Source of the DNA: Ponticaulis sp.
Lineage (GTDB): Bacteria > Pseudomonadota > Alphaproteobacteria > Caulobacterales > Hyphomonadaceae
NCBI GenBank assembly: GCA_002699325.1
Contig: PABS01000028.1
Location: forward strand, 1,910 to 18,941
DNA: 17,032 nt
Reading direction: 5' to 3'
Shown here piece by piece: positions 5,704-15,563 of this stretch (positions within the stretch are counted from its first letter, which is position 1; each line of letters starts with the position of its first letter). A model generated the notes under the pieces. That model had not been told where the DNA came from and ran no database searches. It was given only the letters and a program-made list of their open reading frames with translations. The position numbers and the translations under genes were made by a program.

Positions 5704-6822
5704 ATGAAGCTCACGATAGACCGGTCGGATCTCCTGCGCGCGCTCAGCCACGTTCAAAGTGTGGTCGAACGTCGGAATACAATTCCGATCTTGTCGAACG
5801 TTCTTCTGTCGGCTGGCCCGGGCGCGCTGACACTGACAGCGACTGACCTCGACATCGAAGCTGTGGACGCGGCTGACGCGACTGTGGATCAGGAAGGTGG
5901 TCTGACGGCTCCGGCTCAGACGCTGTTCGACGTGGTCCGTAAACTGCCGGATAGCGCAGACGTGCAGCTGGAATTCCTTCCTGAAAATCAACGTCTTTCC
6001 ATTCAGGCGGGCCGGTCCCGCTTTGCCCTGCCGACCCTGCCTGCGTCTGACTTTCAGACCATGACCAAAGATGAAGGCTCTGTTCAGTTCAGCCTGGATG
6101 CAAACGATCTGAAACGCCTGATCGACAAGACCCGCTTTGCCATCTCGACCGAAGAAACCCGCTATTATCTCAATGGCGTATATCTTCATATTGCCGAGAC
6201 AGACGGCGCGAAAAAGCTGCGCGCTGTGGCCACTGATGGTCACCGCCTCGCCTTGTCAGAAATTGACGCGCCAGCCGGCTCTGAAAGCCTCGCCGGTGTG
6301 ATCATTCCGCGCAAGGCAGTGGCAGAAGTGCGCCGACTGATCGACGGGTTTGATGGCGAGATCAAACTTTCTGCATCCGAAGCAAAAATCGTCTTCACCG
6401 CAGGCCGTGCGATTCTCACGACCAAGCTGATTGACGGCTCATTCCCGGACTATGCCCGCGTGATCCCGCAGAATAACGACAAGACCATGAAAGTAGAGAA
6501 TGTCGCGCTGGAGAAAGCGGTCGATCGTGTCGCTACGGTTTCGGCGGAGCGCTCACGTTCTGTGAAGCTCTCTCTGGAGAGCGACAAAGTCGTTCTGACC
6601 GTGAATCATGCCGAGACCGGTCATGGTGTTGAGGAGGTCGAGGCAGAATACTCCGGTGAGCCGATGGAGATCGGTTTCAACGCGCGCTATCTCCTCGATG
6701 TGTTCCAGCAGATCGACGGCGATGTGATCCTGTTTGATTTCAATGACCCGGCGGCTCCGGCGCTTGTGCGCGATCCGGCTGATGAAGCCTCTCGCTATGT
6801 GCTGATGCCGCTGCGCGTCTGA
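5704..6822 (+). CDS. dnaN: DNA polymerase III beta subunit (sliding clamp)
   Basis: Ring-shaped processivity clamp that tethers DNA polymerase III and other partners to DNA. The 372-residue product matches the family length and opening: MKLTIDRSDLLRALSHVQ, then RRNTIPILSNVLL. It shows three repeated clamp folds, with ATDGHRLA (about 177-184) in the middle and the closing VLMPLRV at the C-terminus, where the partner-binding pocket lies. I chose ATG 5704 with GAGAGG seven bases upstream; an in-frame TTG at 5659 would add 15 residues starting inside the hairpin tail. recF starts 22 bases downstream, so the two are probably cotranscribed. A terminator-like hairpin separates it from dnaA. Confidence 0.97.
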   Translation: MKLTIDRSDLLRALSHVQSVVERRNTIPILSNVLLSAGPGALTLTATDLDIEAVDAADATVDQEGGLTAPAQTLFDVVRKLPDSADVQLEFLPENQRLSIQAGRSRFALPTLPASDFQTMTKDEGSVQFSLDANDLKRLIDKTRFAISTEETRYYLNGVYLHIAETDGAKKLRAVATDGHRLALSEIDAPAGSESLAGVIIPRKAVAEVRRLIDGFDGEIKLSASEAKIVFTAGRAILTTKLIDGSFPDYARVIPQNNDKTMKVENVALEKAVDRVATVSAERSRSVKLSLESDKVVLTVNHAETGHGVEEVEAEYSGEPMEIGFNARYLLDVFQQIDGDVILFDFNDPAAPALVRDPADEASRYVLMPLRV

Positions 6823-6835
6823 TGACGTCCAGACG
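6816..6835 (+). other. Small hairpin over dnaN stop / recF leader
   Basis: CGTCTG (6816-6821) and CAGACG (6830-6835) form a six-base stem with an eight-base loop. It covers the dnaN stop codon and ends just before the GACGGG segment in front of recF. Ribosomes finishing dnaN would open it, which could couple recF translation to dnaN. Confidence 0.3.
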
Positions 6836-6844
6836 GACGGGTTC

Positions 6845-8002
6845 ATGAGCGGCTCAGGCCGGATCTATCTCAGACGCATCGCGCTTTCGGGCTTTCGCAA
6901 TTACAGCTCTCTGGCGCTGAAGCTGGACGGGCGTCATGTCTGCCTGTTCGGTGCCAATGGTGCGGGCAAAACCAATCTGATTGAAGCAGTGTCCCAGCTT
7001 TCGCCGGGCCGTGGGCTGCGCTCTGCCAGTCTGCCCGACATGGCGCGCGTGCAAGGCGCAGAAAAAGGAACCAGCTGGGCGCTGGGCGCGACGCTTTTTG
7101 ATGGCGACATCGATCGCGCGATCCGCATTGAAGCCAGTCTGGAGGGCTCGACGCGCGGCAAGCGCGTTATGCAGGTGGATGGGGCGCTCGCCACGGCATC
7201 TTCCATGAGTGATCTGGTCCGCATTATCTGGCTGACGCCGGCCATGGACCGTGTTTTCGCCGGAGGTGCGACAGAGCGCCGGAAATTTCTCGACCGGCAG
7301 ACGCTGGCACATTTCTCAGCCCATGGCAGCCATTCAAACGCCTATGAGAAAGCCATGCGCGAACGCAATGCATTGCTGGAGCGCGACCGGCCTAATCCGG
7401 TCTGGCTGGACGGGTTGGAAGCGCGTATGGCCGAGCATGGCGCGCGAATTGCCCGCCACCGCGTCGTGACCGTCCAGCGCCTCCAGGCGGCCGTTGAGCT
7501 GCGCCCCGACAGCGCTTTTCCAAAAGCTGATCTGGGGCTTGAAGGTCTGGCTGAAGCGGCCTTCTCGAAGGGGGAAGAACTGTCAGAGGTGGAGACCATG
7601 CTGCGCGACCAGTATCGGGAGGATCGTCGACGCGATGCGCGGGCGAGGCGGACGCTTTCGGGCCCGCACAGATCCGACCTGATTGTGGTTCACAGGCCGA
7701 CCGGCGTGCCCGCAGCGCTTGCCTCGACCGGCCAGCAGAAAGCCTTGCTGATTGGGCTTATCCTCTCGAATGCGCGCGCGCTGGAAGCGGAGGAAGATCT
7801 GCGCAATCCGCTTGTGCTTCTGGATGAGGCTGTGGCCCATCTGGACCCTGACCGCCGTGCAGCGCTGTTTGATGAGCTTTCTGCGCTTCGGGGGCAGGCA
7901 TGGCTGACCGGAACCGAACCTGAGCTGTTCGCAGAATTTGGTGAGCGGGCGCAGCATTTCAGTGTGTCAGCGGGGCAAATCAGCGAAAAAGACGCCAGCT
8001 GA
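6845..8002 (+). CDS. recF: DNA replication and repair protein RecF
   Basis: SMC-like ABC ATPase of the RecFOR pathway, which helps load RecA at single-strand gaps next to duplex DNA. The 385 residues open with YLRRIALSGFRNY, the usual RecF N-terminus. Walker A is GANGAGKT (36-43). The signature region is STGQQKALLIGL (from about 294), Walker B is VLLDE (324-328), and the D-loop HLD follows at 333-335. SGPHRSDL is also characteristic. Length is normal, with no long coiled coil, as expected for RecF. The ribosome-binding site is weak (GACGGG), which fits low expression and possible translational coupling to dnaN, 22 bases upstream. Identity is sure. Confidence 0.96.
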   Translation: MSGSGRIYLRRIALSGFRNYSSLALKLDGRHVCLFGANGAGKTNLIEAVSQLSPGRGLRSASLPDMARVQGAEKGTSWALGATLFDGDIDRAIRIEASLEGSTRGKRVMQVDGALATASSMSDLVRIIWLTPAMDRVFAGGATERRKFLDRQTLAHFSAHGSHSNAYEKAMRERNALLERDRPNPVWLDGLEARMAEHGARIARHRVVTVQRLQAAVELRPDSAFPKADLGLEGLAEAAFSKGEELSEVETMLRDQYREDRRRDARARRTLSGPHRSDLIVVHRPTGVPAALASTGQQKALLIGLILSNARALEAEEDLRNPLVLLDEAVAHLDPDRRAALFDELSALRGQAWLTGTEPELFAEFGERAQHFSVSAGQISEKDAS

Positions 8003-8148
8003 CCAGGACCGTATCGGGGCGAAAAACTTGAAAAATCCGGGATCGGACTGAGAAAAACTGACATAAATCCTGGCGGTATTATTCTTACGCTGTCAGGTAT
8101 CTGTATAGTTCAATAAAAACAGGGTGTTATGGCTTTGTTTCTCAGTAA

Positions 8149-8157
8149 TTATCCACA
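8149..8157 (+). promoter_or_regulatory. Consensus DnaA box upstream of gyrB
   Basis: TTATCCACA, a nine-of-nine match to the E. coli R1-type DnaA box. It lies 9 bases upstream of the candidate gyrB -35, centred roughly 50 bases before the inferred start. It is the only exact match I found in the intergenic regions of the window. Confidence 0.65.
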
Positions 8158-8166
8158 GGCAGAAAT

Positions 8167-8195
8167 TTCACTTTTGCTGCGACTACGGATATACT
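8167..8195 (+). promoter_or_regulatory. Candidate gyrB promoter
   Basis: TTCACT (8167-8172), 17-base spacer, TATACT (8190-8195, five of six to the -10 consensus). The inferred start near 8202 leaves a leader of about 35 nt. A GATTC site is at 8205-8209. A weaker TATAGT at 8104-8109 lacks a good -35. Confidence 0.55.
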
Positions 8196-8206
8196 CAACC
8201 AACTGA

Positions 8207-10681
<2,475 letters not shown>

Positions 10682-10717
10682 TCTTCGGCAAGTCCTAAGC
10701 TCGACATAGAAGGTATT

Positions 10718-10743
10718 AAGCGTCCCGTGCTATCAGGACGCTT
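10718..10743 (+). other. Hairpin in gyrB 3' region
   Basis: AAGCGTCC (10718-10725) and GGACGCTT (10736-10743) form a perfect eight-base stem with a ten-base loop, 36 bases after the gyrB stop and 25 bases before the next start. No T run follows, so it is a partial terminator or 3'-end stabiliser at most. Confidence 0.45.
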
Positions 10744-10768
10744 GCTTGGGGTATCTGAAGGCCAGGTG

Positions 10769-11137
10769 ATGAAACGTTTCCTCTATGCCTGTGTGACGCT
10801 TGCCCTTGTCGCCCTGATTTCCTGGGGCGCGATGACGGCTATCCCGCCGATCCCAAAAATCGTGCCGCATCAGGACAAGCTCGAGCATGTTCTGGCGTTC
10901 GGAGCGCTGACGCTTTGGCTGACAGTTCTGTTCGGGCCGAGGCGGATCAGTTGGACCGTGGTTTTGGCAAGTGGGGGCGCGCTCGCGCTGGAAATCTCAC
11001 AAGGATTGTTTTCTGACAAACGCGAGGGCGATATCGCTGACTTATCGGCAAGCCTGTTCGGCATTGCGATGGCGGGTCTGTCCTTGCTGGCGTTGCGCGA
11101 ATTGATCCGCCGGCGGCAACGAGCTATCGCGAGGTGA
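10769..11137 (+). CDS. VanZ-like small membrane protein
   Basis: A 122-residue protein with about four hydrophobic segments. It begins MKRFLYACVTLALVALISWG and carries the VanZ-family pattern: an Asp-Lys-x2-His core in HQDKLEHVLAFGALTLWL (about 31-48), then LEISQGLFSDKREGDIADLSASLFG (split roughly 77-101). VanZ is linked to low-level teicoplanin resistance in enterococci, but most homologues have no known role, so no resistance is inferred. I prefer ATG 10769, with GAAGG seven bases upstream, over a GTG at 10727 that would start inside a hairpin and add 14 residues. The next gene starts 24 bases downstream, suggesting cotranscription. The family call is fairly sure, the function unknown. Confidence 0.75.
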   Translation: MKRFLYACVTLALVALISWGAMTAIPPIPKIVPHQDKLEHVLAFGALTLWLTVLFGPRRISWTVVLASGGALALEISQGLFSDKREGDIADLSASLFGIAMAGLSLLALRELIRRRQRAIAR

Positions 11138-11161
11138 CAAAACCGCGATGGGAAATAGCCG

Positions 11162-12151
11162 ATGGCGCGCCTTCGACTGACCAGTTTCAATTGTGAAAAC
11201 CTGATGATGCGTTTCGCTTTTCGCGACGTGCATATTCCTGATCTTCGTCAGAAACTGACAAAGGTTTCTGATCCCAAAGCGGCAGAGCGTGTCGATCAGG
11301 CGTTCAATGTGCTCTCTGAGGACGACCGGACACTGACTGCGCAGACATTGGCCGCATCCACAGCAGATATTTGCCTGCTGCAAGAAGTGGAAAATCTCGT
11401 CACGCTGACCGCCTTTCATAACCGGTATCTGAGGCGGTGGTCCCGGGCAGGCTATGAGCATCGGATTCTGGCCGAAGGGAATGATACGCGCGGTATCGAT
11501 GTGGCTGCGCTGAGCCGGATCCGACCAGTCGAGATTGTCAGCCACGCCGACCTGACTTTAGGCGATCTTGGCCTGTCCCTGCTGCCCGGTCAGAGCCCGC
11601 ATGATCCGGCCTTCCGCCGCGACTGTCTGCGTCTGGATTTCGAAATTGAACGCCAAACGCTGTCTATTTTTGTCTGTCATTTCAAGAGCATGCATGGTGG
11701 GCGGTGGGAGACACGACCAATCCGGGAGCAGGAAGCGCTCGCCGTTCGTCGATTGATCGAACGCAAATTTGAAGACCCGGCGACAGCGAACTGGCTGGTC
11801 TGCGGTGACCTCAATGATTTCCTTGAACAGGATGGTATTCCTGATCATGGCCACGGTCTCTCGCCGCTGTTGCAGAATGGATTTGCTCGTGACGCTCTGA
11901 TGATGTCGGGACGCGAGGCGCTGGATCGCTGGACACATCACTATACCGGCGATGACACCTATTCGGCGCTCGATCATTTCTTCCTGTCGCCGGCACTGGC
12001 GGAAAAGAATGCGCGACCAGAAATGAAAATTACGCGCTGCGGGATGCCAGGCCGCGCTGAACGTTATGCGGGCTTCCGCTTGCCGGGAATCGGATGGAGC
12101 TTTCCCAAGGCTTCAGATCATTGTCCGCTCAGCCTCGAGCTAACTGTTTAG
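11162..12151 (+). CDS. Endonuclease/exonuclease/phosphatase-fold hydrolase
   Basis: A 329-residue member of the metal-dependent EEP superfamily, which includes DNase I, exonuclease III and phosphodiesterases. The catalytic set looks complete: Asn10 in SFNCENL, Glu75 in CLLQEVEN, His173 in VCHFKS, Asp216 and Asn218 in CGDLNDF, ALDHFFLS near the C-terminus, and Asp319-His320 in SDHCPLSLEL. No signal peptide or membrane segment is visible, so it should be cytoplasmic. It follows the VanZ-like gene by 24 bases. Similar stand-alone bacterial proteins are usually annotated only to superfamily level; the substrate could be nucleic acid, a phosphoester or a lipid headgroup. It has no ExoIII-specific features that I can recognise. 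Confidence 0.85.
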   Translation: MARLRLTSFNCENLMMRFAFRDVHIPDLRQKLTKVSDPKAAERVDQAFNVLSEDDRTLTAQTLAASTADICLLQEVENLVTLTAFHNRYLRRWSRAGYEHRILAEGNDTRGIDVAALSRIRPVEIVSHADLTLGDLGLSLLPGQSPHDPAFRRDCLRLDFEIERQTLSIFVCHFKSMHGGRWETRPIREQEALAVRRLIERKFEDPATANWLVCGDLNDFLEQDGIPDHGHGLSPLLQNGFARDALMMSGREALDRWTHHYTGDDTYSALDHFFLSPALAEKNARPEMKITRCGMPGRAERYAGFRLPGIGWSFPKASDHCPLSLELTV

Positions 12152-12224
12152 TTCGTCCGCTCTTGAAATTTTTGTGCCGCGTGTGCAGTTCTCTGGGTCA
12201 CGCTTTAGGCCAGAGGAGATTCAC

Positions 12225-12749
12225 ATGTCACGCTTTGAGGAGCTGGTCTCCACGGTCGCAGAATATCAAAAGCGCGCTGCCGAGAACTATGACCGTATTC
12301 GTCGCCTGGCCGAAGAGCTGAAAGATGGCTATTGCGCCTTTATGGGGCCCAGCAAAGGAGCCTGCGTGCACCTTGTTCAACCCGCTGGCCCGTTCAAGCC
12401 GATAACCAACCTCGATACGGCTTTTTCTGTGCCGCCGCGGGGCTTTCGTCCCCTGGGAGCGATCGCATTTGGCCTGGCCGTGCGGGTTTCTGAAGGGACG
12501 GACTGGATTCGCGTGGCCATGACCTGTCACAAGCTTGGCGAGAAATTTACCGTGCACATAGAAGGCGGGCCGAGCTACACATTTCAGCTGCCTCTTTCAG
12601 GGAGCCATCCGGAAGAGTTCTACGAGCTTCTGTTCCAGCATATCAAAGCTCAGTTCACCGAAGCGATTGATCGGTATGATCGGGGAACGGATGCACGGTC
12701 TATCGGGTTTGATTTTTCTGAAGCCCAGGAACCAAGTCCAACCAATTGA
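12225..12749 (+). CDS. Unrecognised soluble protein, 174 residues
   Basis: I do not recognise this family. The start at 12225 is supported by a strong ribosome-binding site (AGAGGAG, centred about 9 bases upstream); an earlier in-frame start at 12174 lacks one. The first 35 or so residues are helical and charged (MSRFEELVSTVAEYQKRAAE onward), possibly a short coiled coil. The middle is mixed alpha/beta with hydrophobic strands (about 45-120), including LGAIAFGLAVRV and IRVAMTCHK. The C-terminal third has FYELLFQHIKAQFTEAIDRYDRG and a polar tail. There is no signal peptide, membrane segment or obvious catalytic motif; a single Cys-His pair near 102-103 is not enough to suggest metal binding. 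It lies 73 bases after the EEP gene. Codon use resembles the neighbours, so it is probably a real lineage-conserved gene. Confidence 0.75.
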   Translation: MSRFEELVSTVAEYQKRAAENYDRIRRLAEELKDGYCAFMGPSKGACVHLVQPAGPFKPITNLDTAFSVPPRGFRPLGAIAFGLAVRVSEGTDWIRVAMTCHKLGEKFTVHIEGGPSYTFQLPLSGSHPEEFYELLFQHIKAQFTEAIDRYDRGTDARSIGFDFSEAQEPSPTN

Positions 12750-12775
12750 TCGTCAAATCCCTGAATTGATATAAC
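12746..12775 (+). promoter_or_regulatory. Candidate antiporter promoter
   Basis: TTGATC (12746-12751), 18-base spacer, TATAAC (12770-12775, five of six). The -35 overlaps the stop codon of the preceding gene. The inferred start near 12782 gives a leader of about 100 nt. Confidence 0.45.
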
Positions 12776-12807
12776 TAAGCTCCAGGCTTTCCGGACAAGC
12801 AACCAAC

Positions 12808-12858
12808 GGGTGTCCACAGCACCCATTTCTGTCTAAAGTCCGACACTCAGGGTCGGGT
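12808..12858 (+). other. Two small hairpins in the antiporter leader
   Basis: GGGTG (12808-12812) pairs with CACCC (12820-12824) around a TCCACAG loop, and CCGAC (12840-12844) with GTCGG (12852-12856), extendable by wobble pairs. Both would lie in the 5' leader if the candidate promoter is real. The first could instead be a weak 3' element of the preceding gene. Confidence 0.3.
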
Positions 12859-12882
12859 CTTCACAACAAAGGATCGCCGCGT

Positions 12883-14796
12883 ATGGCAACACCTGCTGAA
12901 ACAGCAGCATTTCTGACACCGGTCGAAGCGGTAGCACTGATCGGTGTGCTGGGTATGGGCGCGCAATGGCTTGCTTGGCGCCTGCAGCTGCCAGCAATCG
13001 TTTTGATGAGTGTCGCGGGTCTGATTGTCGGCCCTGTGTCCACATTGATCCTGCCTCACCCCTTATTGGAGCCCGGGGAGTCCTTTGGCGATCTTCTCCG
13101 GCCAATTGTGTCGCTGGCGGTTGCGATCATTCTCTTTGAAGGTGGCATGGCGCTCAAATTCTCTGATTTGAGGGAATCGGGCGCGGTGGTCAGGCGACTT
13201 GTCTTTGTGGGGGCGCCTGTGGCGTGGATCCTCGGGACAATCGTCTGTTATTATTTCACAGGGTTGGGGCTCGGAACGGCGATCCTGTTTGCCGGTATTC
13301 TCATTGTGACAGGTCCGACGGTGATCATGCCTTTGCTGCGTCAGTCCAAGCTTGGCGGGCGTGTCGGCAAAGCTCTGAAGTGGGAAGGTATCGTCAACGA
13401 TCCGGTTGGCGCATTGTTTGCGGTTGCGGCCTTTGAAGTCTTTCGTGTTCTGGCCTCTGAACAAAGCGCGGTCAGTATTCTCGTCTGGATCGCTTTTGCG
13501 GTCCTGTTCGGAACCGTAATTGGTATTCTGGCGGGTATTGGGCTGTCGCGCGCCTTCAGAAATGCCTGGGTGCCGGAATTCCTGAAAGCGCCTGTCATTC
13601 TGATCAGTGTGCTGGCCTGTTATGCTCTGGCAGAAGCCGTCGAGCACGAAATTGGTCTGGTTGCCGTAACGGCGTTCGGTATGGCGCTCGGAAATTCCAA
13701 GTTTGCCAGCCTTCAGGATATGCGCCGCTTCAAGGAGAACATTGCCGTTATCCTGATCTCGGGCGTGTTCGTCATCCTGACGGCAGATCTGACCGTTGAG
13801 ACGATTGTCAGTGCTTTCACTTGGGAGACGGCGTTCTTCCTGCTCGGCATGCTGTTCCTTGTGCGCCCGCTGACCGTTTTCATCGCGACCTGGGGCGAGC
13901 TGAGCTGGCGAGAGTCGCTGCTGATCGGATGGATTGCGCCGCGCGGTATTGTGGCCGTCGCCGTGTCCGGTTTCTTCGCGGGCCGCCTGGTCTCGCTGCA
14001 AAGTGAAACGGGAAGTTCGCTTTTTGCTGGTGCTGAACAGATCACCGCGCTGGCTTTTGCCATCGTTTTTGTGACCGTGATTGCGCATGGCTTCACCATC
14101 GGTCCACTCGCACGATATCTGAAGCTGGCCCGGTCCAAGCCTGCGGGCGTGCTGCTCGTCGGCGCGAACGCCTGGAGTACCGGCCTTGCCAAAACACTGC
14201 AGGATGCGGATGTGGAAGTGGTCATGGCAGACACCGACCTCCGCCGCCTGCGACCAGCTCGAGAAGCTGGCATCAGCGCGTTTACGGGCGAGGTACTGTC
14301 GGAAGCGGCCGAGCACCGGCTCGACCATGCTCTGTTCTCGACGGTGATTTCTGTCAGCGCGAACGACTACTACAACGCTCTGGTCTGCCGACATTTCGGA
14401 CCAGAACTTGGACGGGACCGGACGTTCCAATTGTCGAGTACCGACAAGGATGGCGACTCACTCGGCGTGCCGACCGCTACCCGTGGCCGGACGCTGATGC
14501 GTGCGGGACGGGGTTATGACAGCCTGATCCGCGATCATTACCGCAAATGGCAGTTCCATAAGACCGAGCTGACCGAAAAGTACGACATGGAGAAATTCCG
14601 TGAAGACCGGCCAGAGGCTGATCTGATCGCTGAAATTCGACCAGATGGTACGATCCAGTTCCTCGGGCCGGAGCGTCCGCCCAAAGGTGAACTCGGCTCC
14701 CGGATTATCAGTTTCGGGCCAGAAGTCTCACCAAAACCAACGCCGGAGCCAAGCAGCGGTCAGCCGCCTGCAGATCCGCCTCTGCCAACGGCGTGA
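12883..14796 (+). CDS. CPA1-type Na+(K+)/H+ antiporter with cytosolic RCK-like domain
   Basis: Inner-membrane cation/proton exchanger. Residues 1-415 form roughly a dozen membrane segments with NhaP-like landmarks: FEGG (85-88), TGPTVIMPLL (143-152), the ion-site motif EGIVNDPVGAL with Asn172 and Asp173 (168-178), and APRGIVAVA with Arg354 (352-360). After the last membrane helix, residues about 421-515 resemble an RCK/TrkA nucleotide-binding domain (AGVLLVGANAWSTGLAKTLQ, then VEVVMADTDLRRL with Asp450 at the usual ribose-binding end of strand two), but the glycine motif is degenerate. The tail is proline-rich (PKPTPEPSSGQPPADPP). Asn-Asp at the ion site points to electroneutral-type exchange in this family; ion choice is not decidable. 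No strong Shine-Dalgarno (AAAGGA about 13 bases upstream). The last 37 bases overlap the convergent protease gene. Confidence 0.9.
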   Translation: MATPAETAAFLTPVEAVALIGVLGMGAQWLAWRLQLPAIVLMSVAGLIVGPVSTLILPHPLLEPGESFGDLLRPIVSLAVAIILFEGGMALKFSDLRESGAVVRRLVFVGAPVAWILGTIVCYYFTGLGLGTAILFAGILIVTGPTVIMPLLRQSKLGGRVGKALKWEGIVNDPVGALFAVAAFEVFRVLASEQSAVSILVWIAFAVLFGTVIGILAGIGLSRAFRNAWVPEFLKAPVILISVLACYALAEAVEHEIGLVAVTAFGMALGNSKFASLQDMRRFKENIAVILISGVFVILTADLTVETIVSAFTWETAFFLLGMLFLVRPLTVFIATWGELSWRESLLIGWIAPRGIVAVAVSGFFAGRLVSLQSETGSSLFAGAEQITALAFAIVFVTVIAHGFTIGPLARYLKLARSKPAGVLLVGANAWSTGLAKTLQDADVEVVMADTDLRRLRPAREAGISAFTGEVLSEAAEHRLDHALFSTVISVSANDYYNALVCRHFGPELGRDRTFQLSSTDKDGDSLGVPTATRGRTLMRAGRGYDSLIRDHYRKWQFHKTELTEKYDMEKFREDRPEADLIAEIRPDGTIQFLGPERPPKGELGSRIISFGPEVSPKPTPEPSSGQPPADPPLPTA

Positions 14797-15488
14797 AGTG
14801 TCTTACCGTTCTGCCGGAGCCAGGCTCGGGCAGAACGGTGCGGACCATAGCTCTTTTCGACCAGATTCCAGAATGCCGATGAGTGGTTCATCTCGATGAG
14901 ATGAGCCACTTCATGTGCGACCACATAGTCAAGGATTTCCGGTGGCGCGAGGACGAGCCGCCAGGAGAAGTTCAGATAGCCTTTGGCGCTGCAGGAGCCC
15001 CAGCGTGTTCGTGTGTCGCGAATGCTGATCCGCCTTGGGTCAACACCAAGGCGCTGGGCATGAATATCCGCCCGCTCAGTGATGAGTTGCCGAGCTCTTA
15101 TCTTGAGGAAACGCTCCACCCGGTCGGGATAGGTGAGGGCAGCGCCCGGACTATCGAGGCAAGGCGGCTCGCCGGCTATAAGTCGCGTTCGTCCCTTTTC
15201 GCCGGAGCGTAGGAGCTCATGTGGTACACCGCCAATCGGAATGCTCGCCCCCGGTTGAAGCAACAGATCGTCAGGACGCCGGGAAAGCTGGTTTTCTATC
15301 CAGCCTGCCTTTGCTTTGACAAAGTTTTCTGCAGATTTTCTATGACGCGCCGACGGCGCCGTCACAACTGGTCCGCCGGTTTTGGGATCGATTTTCAGTA
15401 TGAGTCGTTGGGCTCTAGGGTTGGGCCTGAATACGACGGAGTATTCTGATCCGGAAGGGCCGACAACTTGGAATCGATGGTGCTTCAT
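14760..15488 (-). CDS. YgjP-type zinc metalloprotease (DUF45, SprT/M48-like)
   Basis: A 242-residue predicted cytoplasmic zinc metallopeptidase of the YgjP/DUF45 family, whose cellular role is poorly known. The C-terminal catalytic part is clear: TRWGSCSAKGYLNFSWRL (161-178), LDYVVAHEVAHLIEMNH with HExxH at 192-196 and a third likely ligand His202 in NHSSAFW. The N-terminal part (RPNPRAQRLILKI) is the usual beta-rich lead-in. The start is uncertain: I use the ATG at 15488 (MKHHRFQVV); in-frame alternatives are at 15497 and 15542, none with a good ribosome-binding site. The gene is divergent from the lipoprotein gene with 75 bases between starts. Its last 37 bases overlap the antiporter 3' end, and a 35-base palindrome encodes residues RSARAWLRQNG. 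Confidence 0.88.
   Translation of the reverse strand: MKHHRFQVVGPSGSEYSVVFRPNPRAQRLILKIDPKTGGPVVTAPSARHRKSAENFVKAKAGWIENQLSRRPDDLLLQPGASIPIGGVPHELLRSGEKGRTRLIAGEPPCLDSPGAALTYPDRVERFLKIRARQLITERADIHAQRLGVDPRRISIRDTRTRWGSCSAKGYLNFSWRLVLAPPEILDYVVAHEVAHLIEMNHSSAFWNLVEKSYGPHRSARAWLRQNGKTLHAVGRGGSAGG
14805..14839. repeat. 35-base near-perfect palindrome at convergent gene ends
   Basis: ACCGTTCTGCCGGAGCC (14805-14821) and GGCTCGGGCAGAACGGT (14823-14839) are complementary at 16 of 17 positions around a single central base. It begins 8 bases after the antiporter stop and is within the 3' coding part of the minus-strand protease. No T run follows on either strand. It may stop or stabilise the antiporter transcript; in the protease mRNA it would be a hairpin inside the reading frame. 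Confidence 0.75.
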
Positions 15489-15563
15489 GGGAAGCATGAT
15501 ACAGGGTGATTTGCCGGGACAAAGCAATTGTCTCAGTGACATGCCGATTAGAGGGAAGCAGGT

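Noticed and set aside
13063..14430. 455-residue minus-strand open frame opposite the antiporter
   Set aside because: Its product is rich in Arg, Gln, His and Asp with no fold-like pattern and mirrors the codon bias of the plus-strand gene, whose membrane segments and motifs are clear. A shadow.
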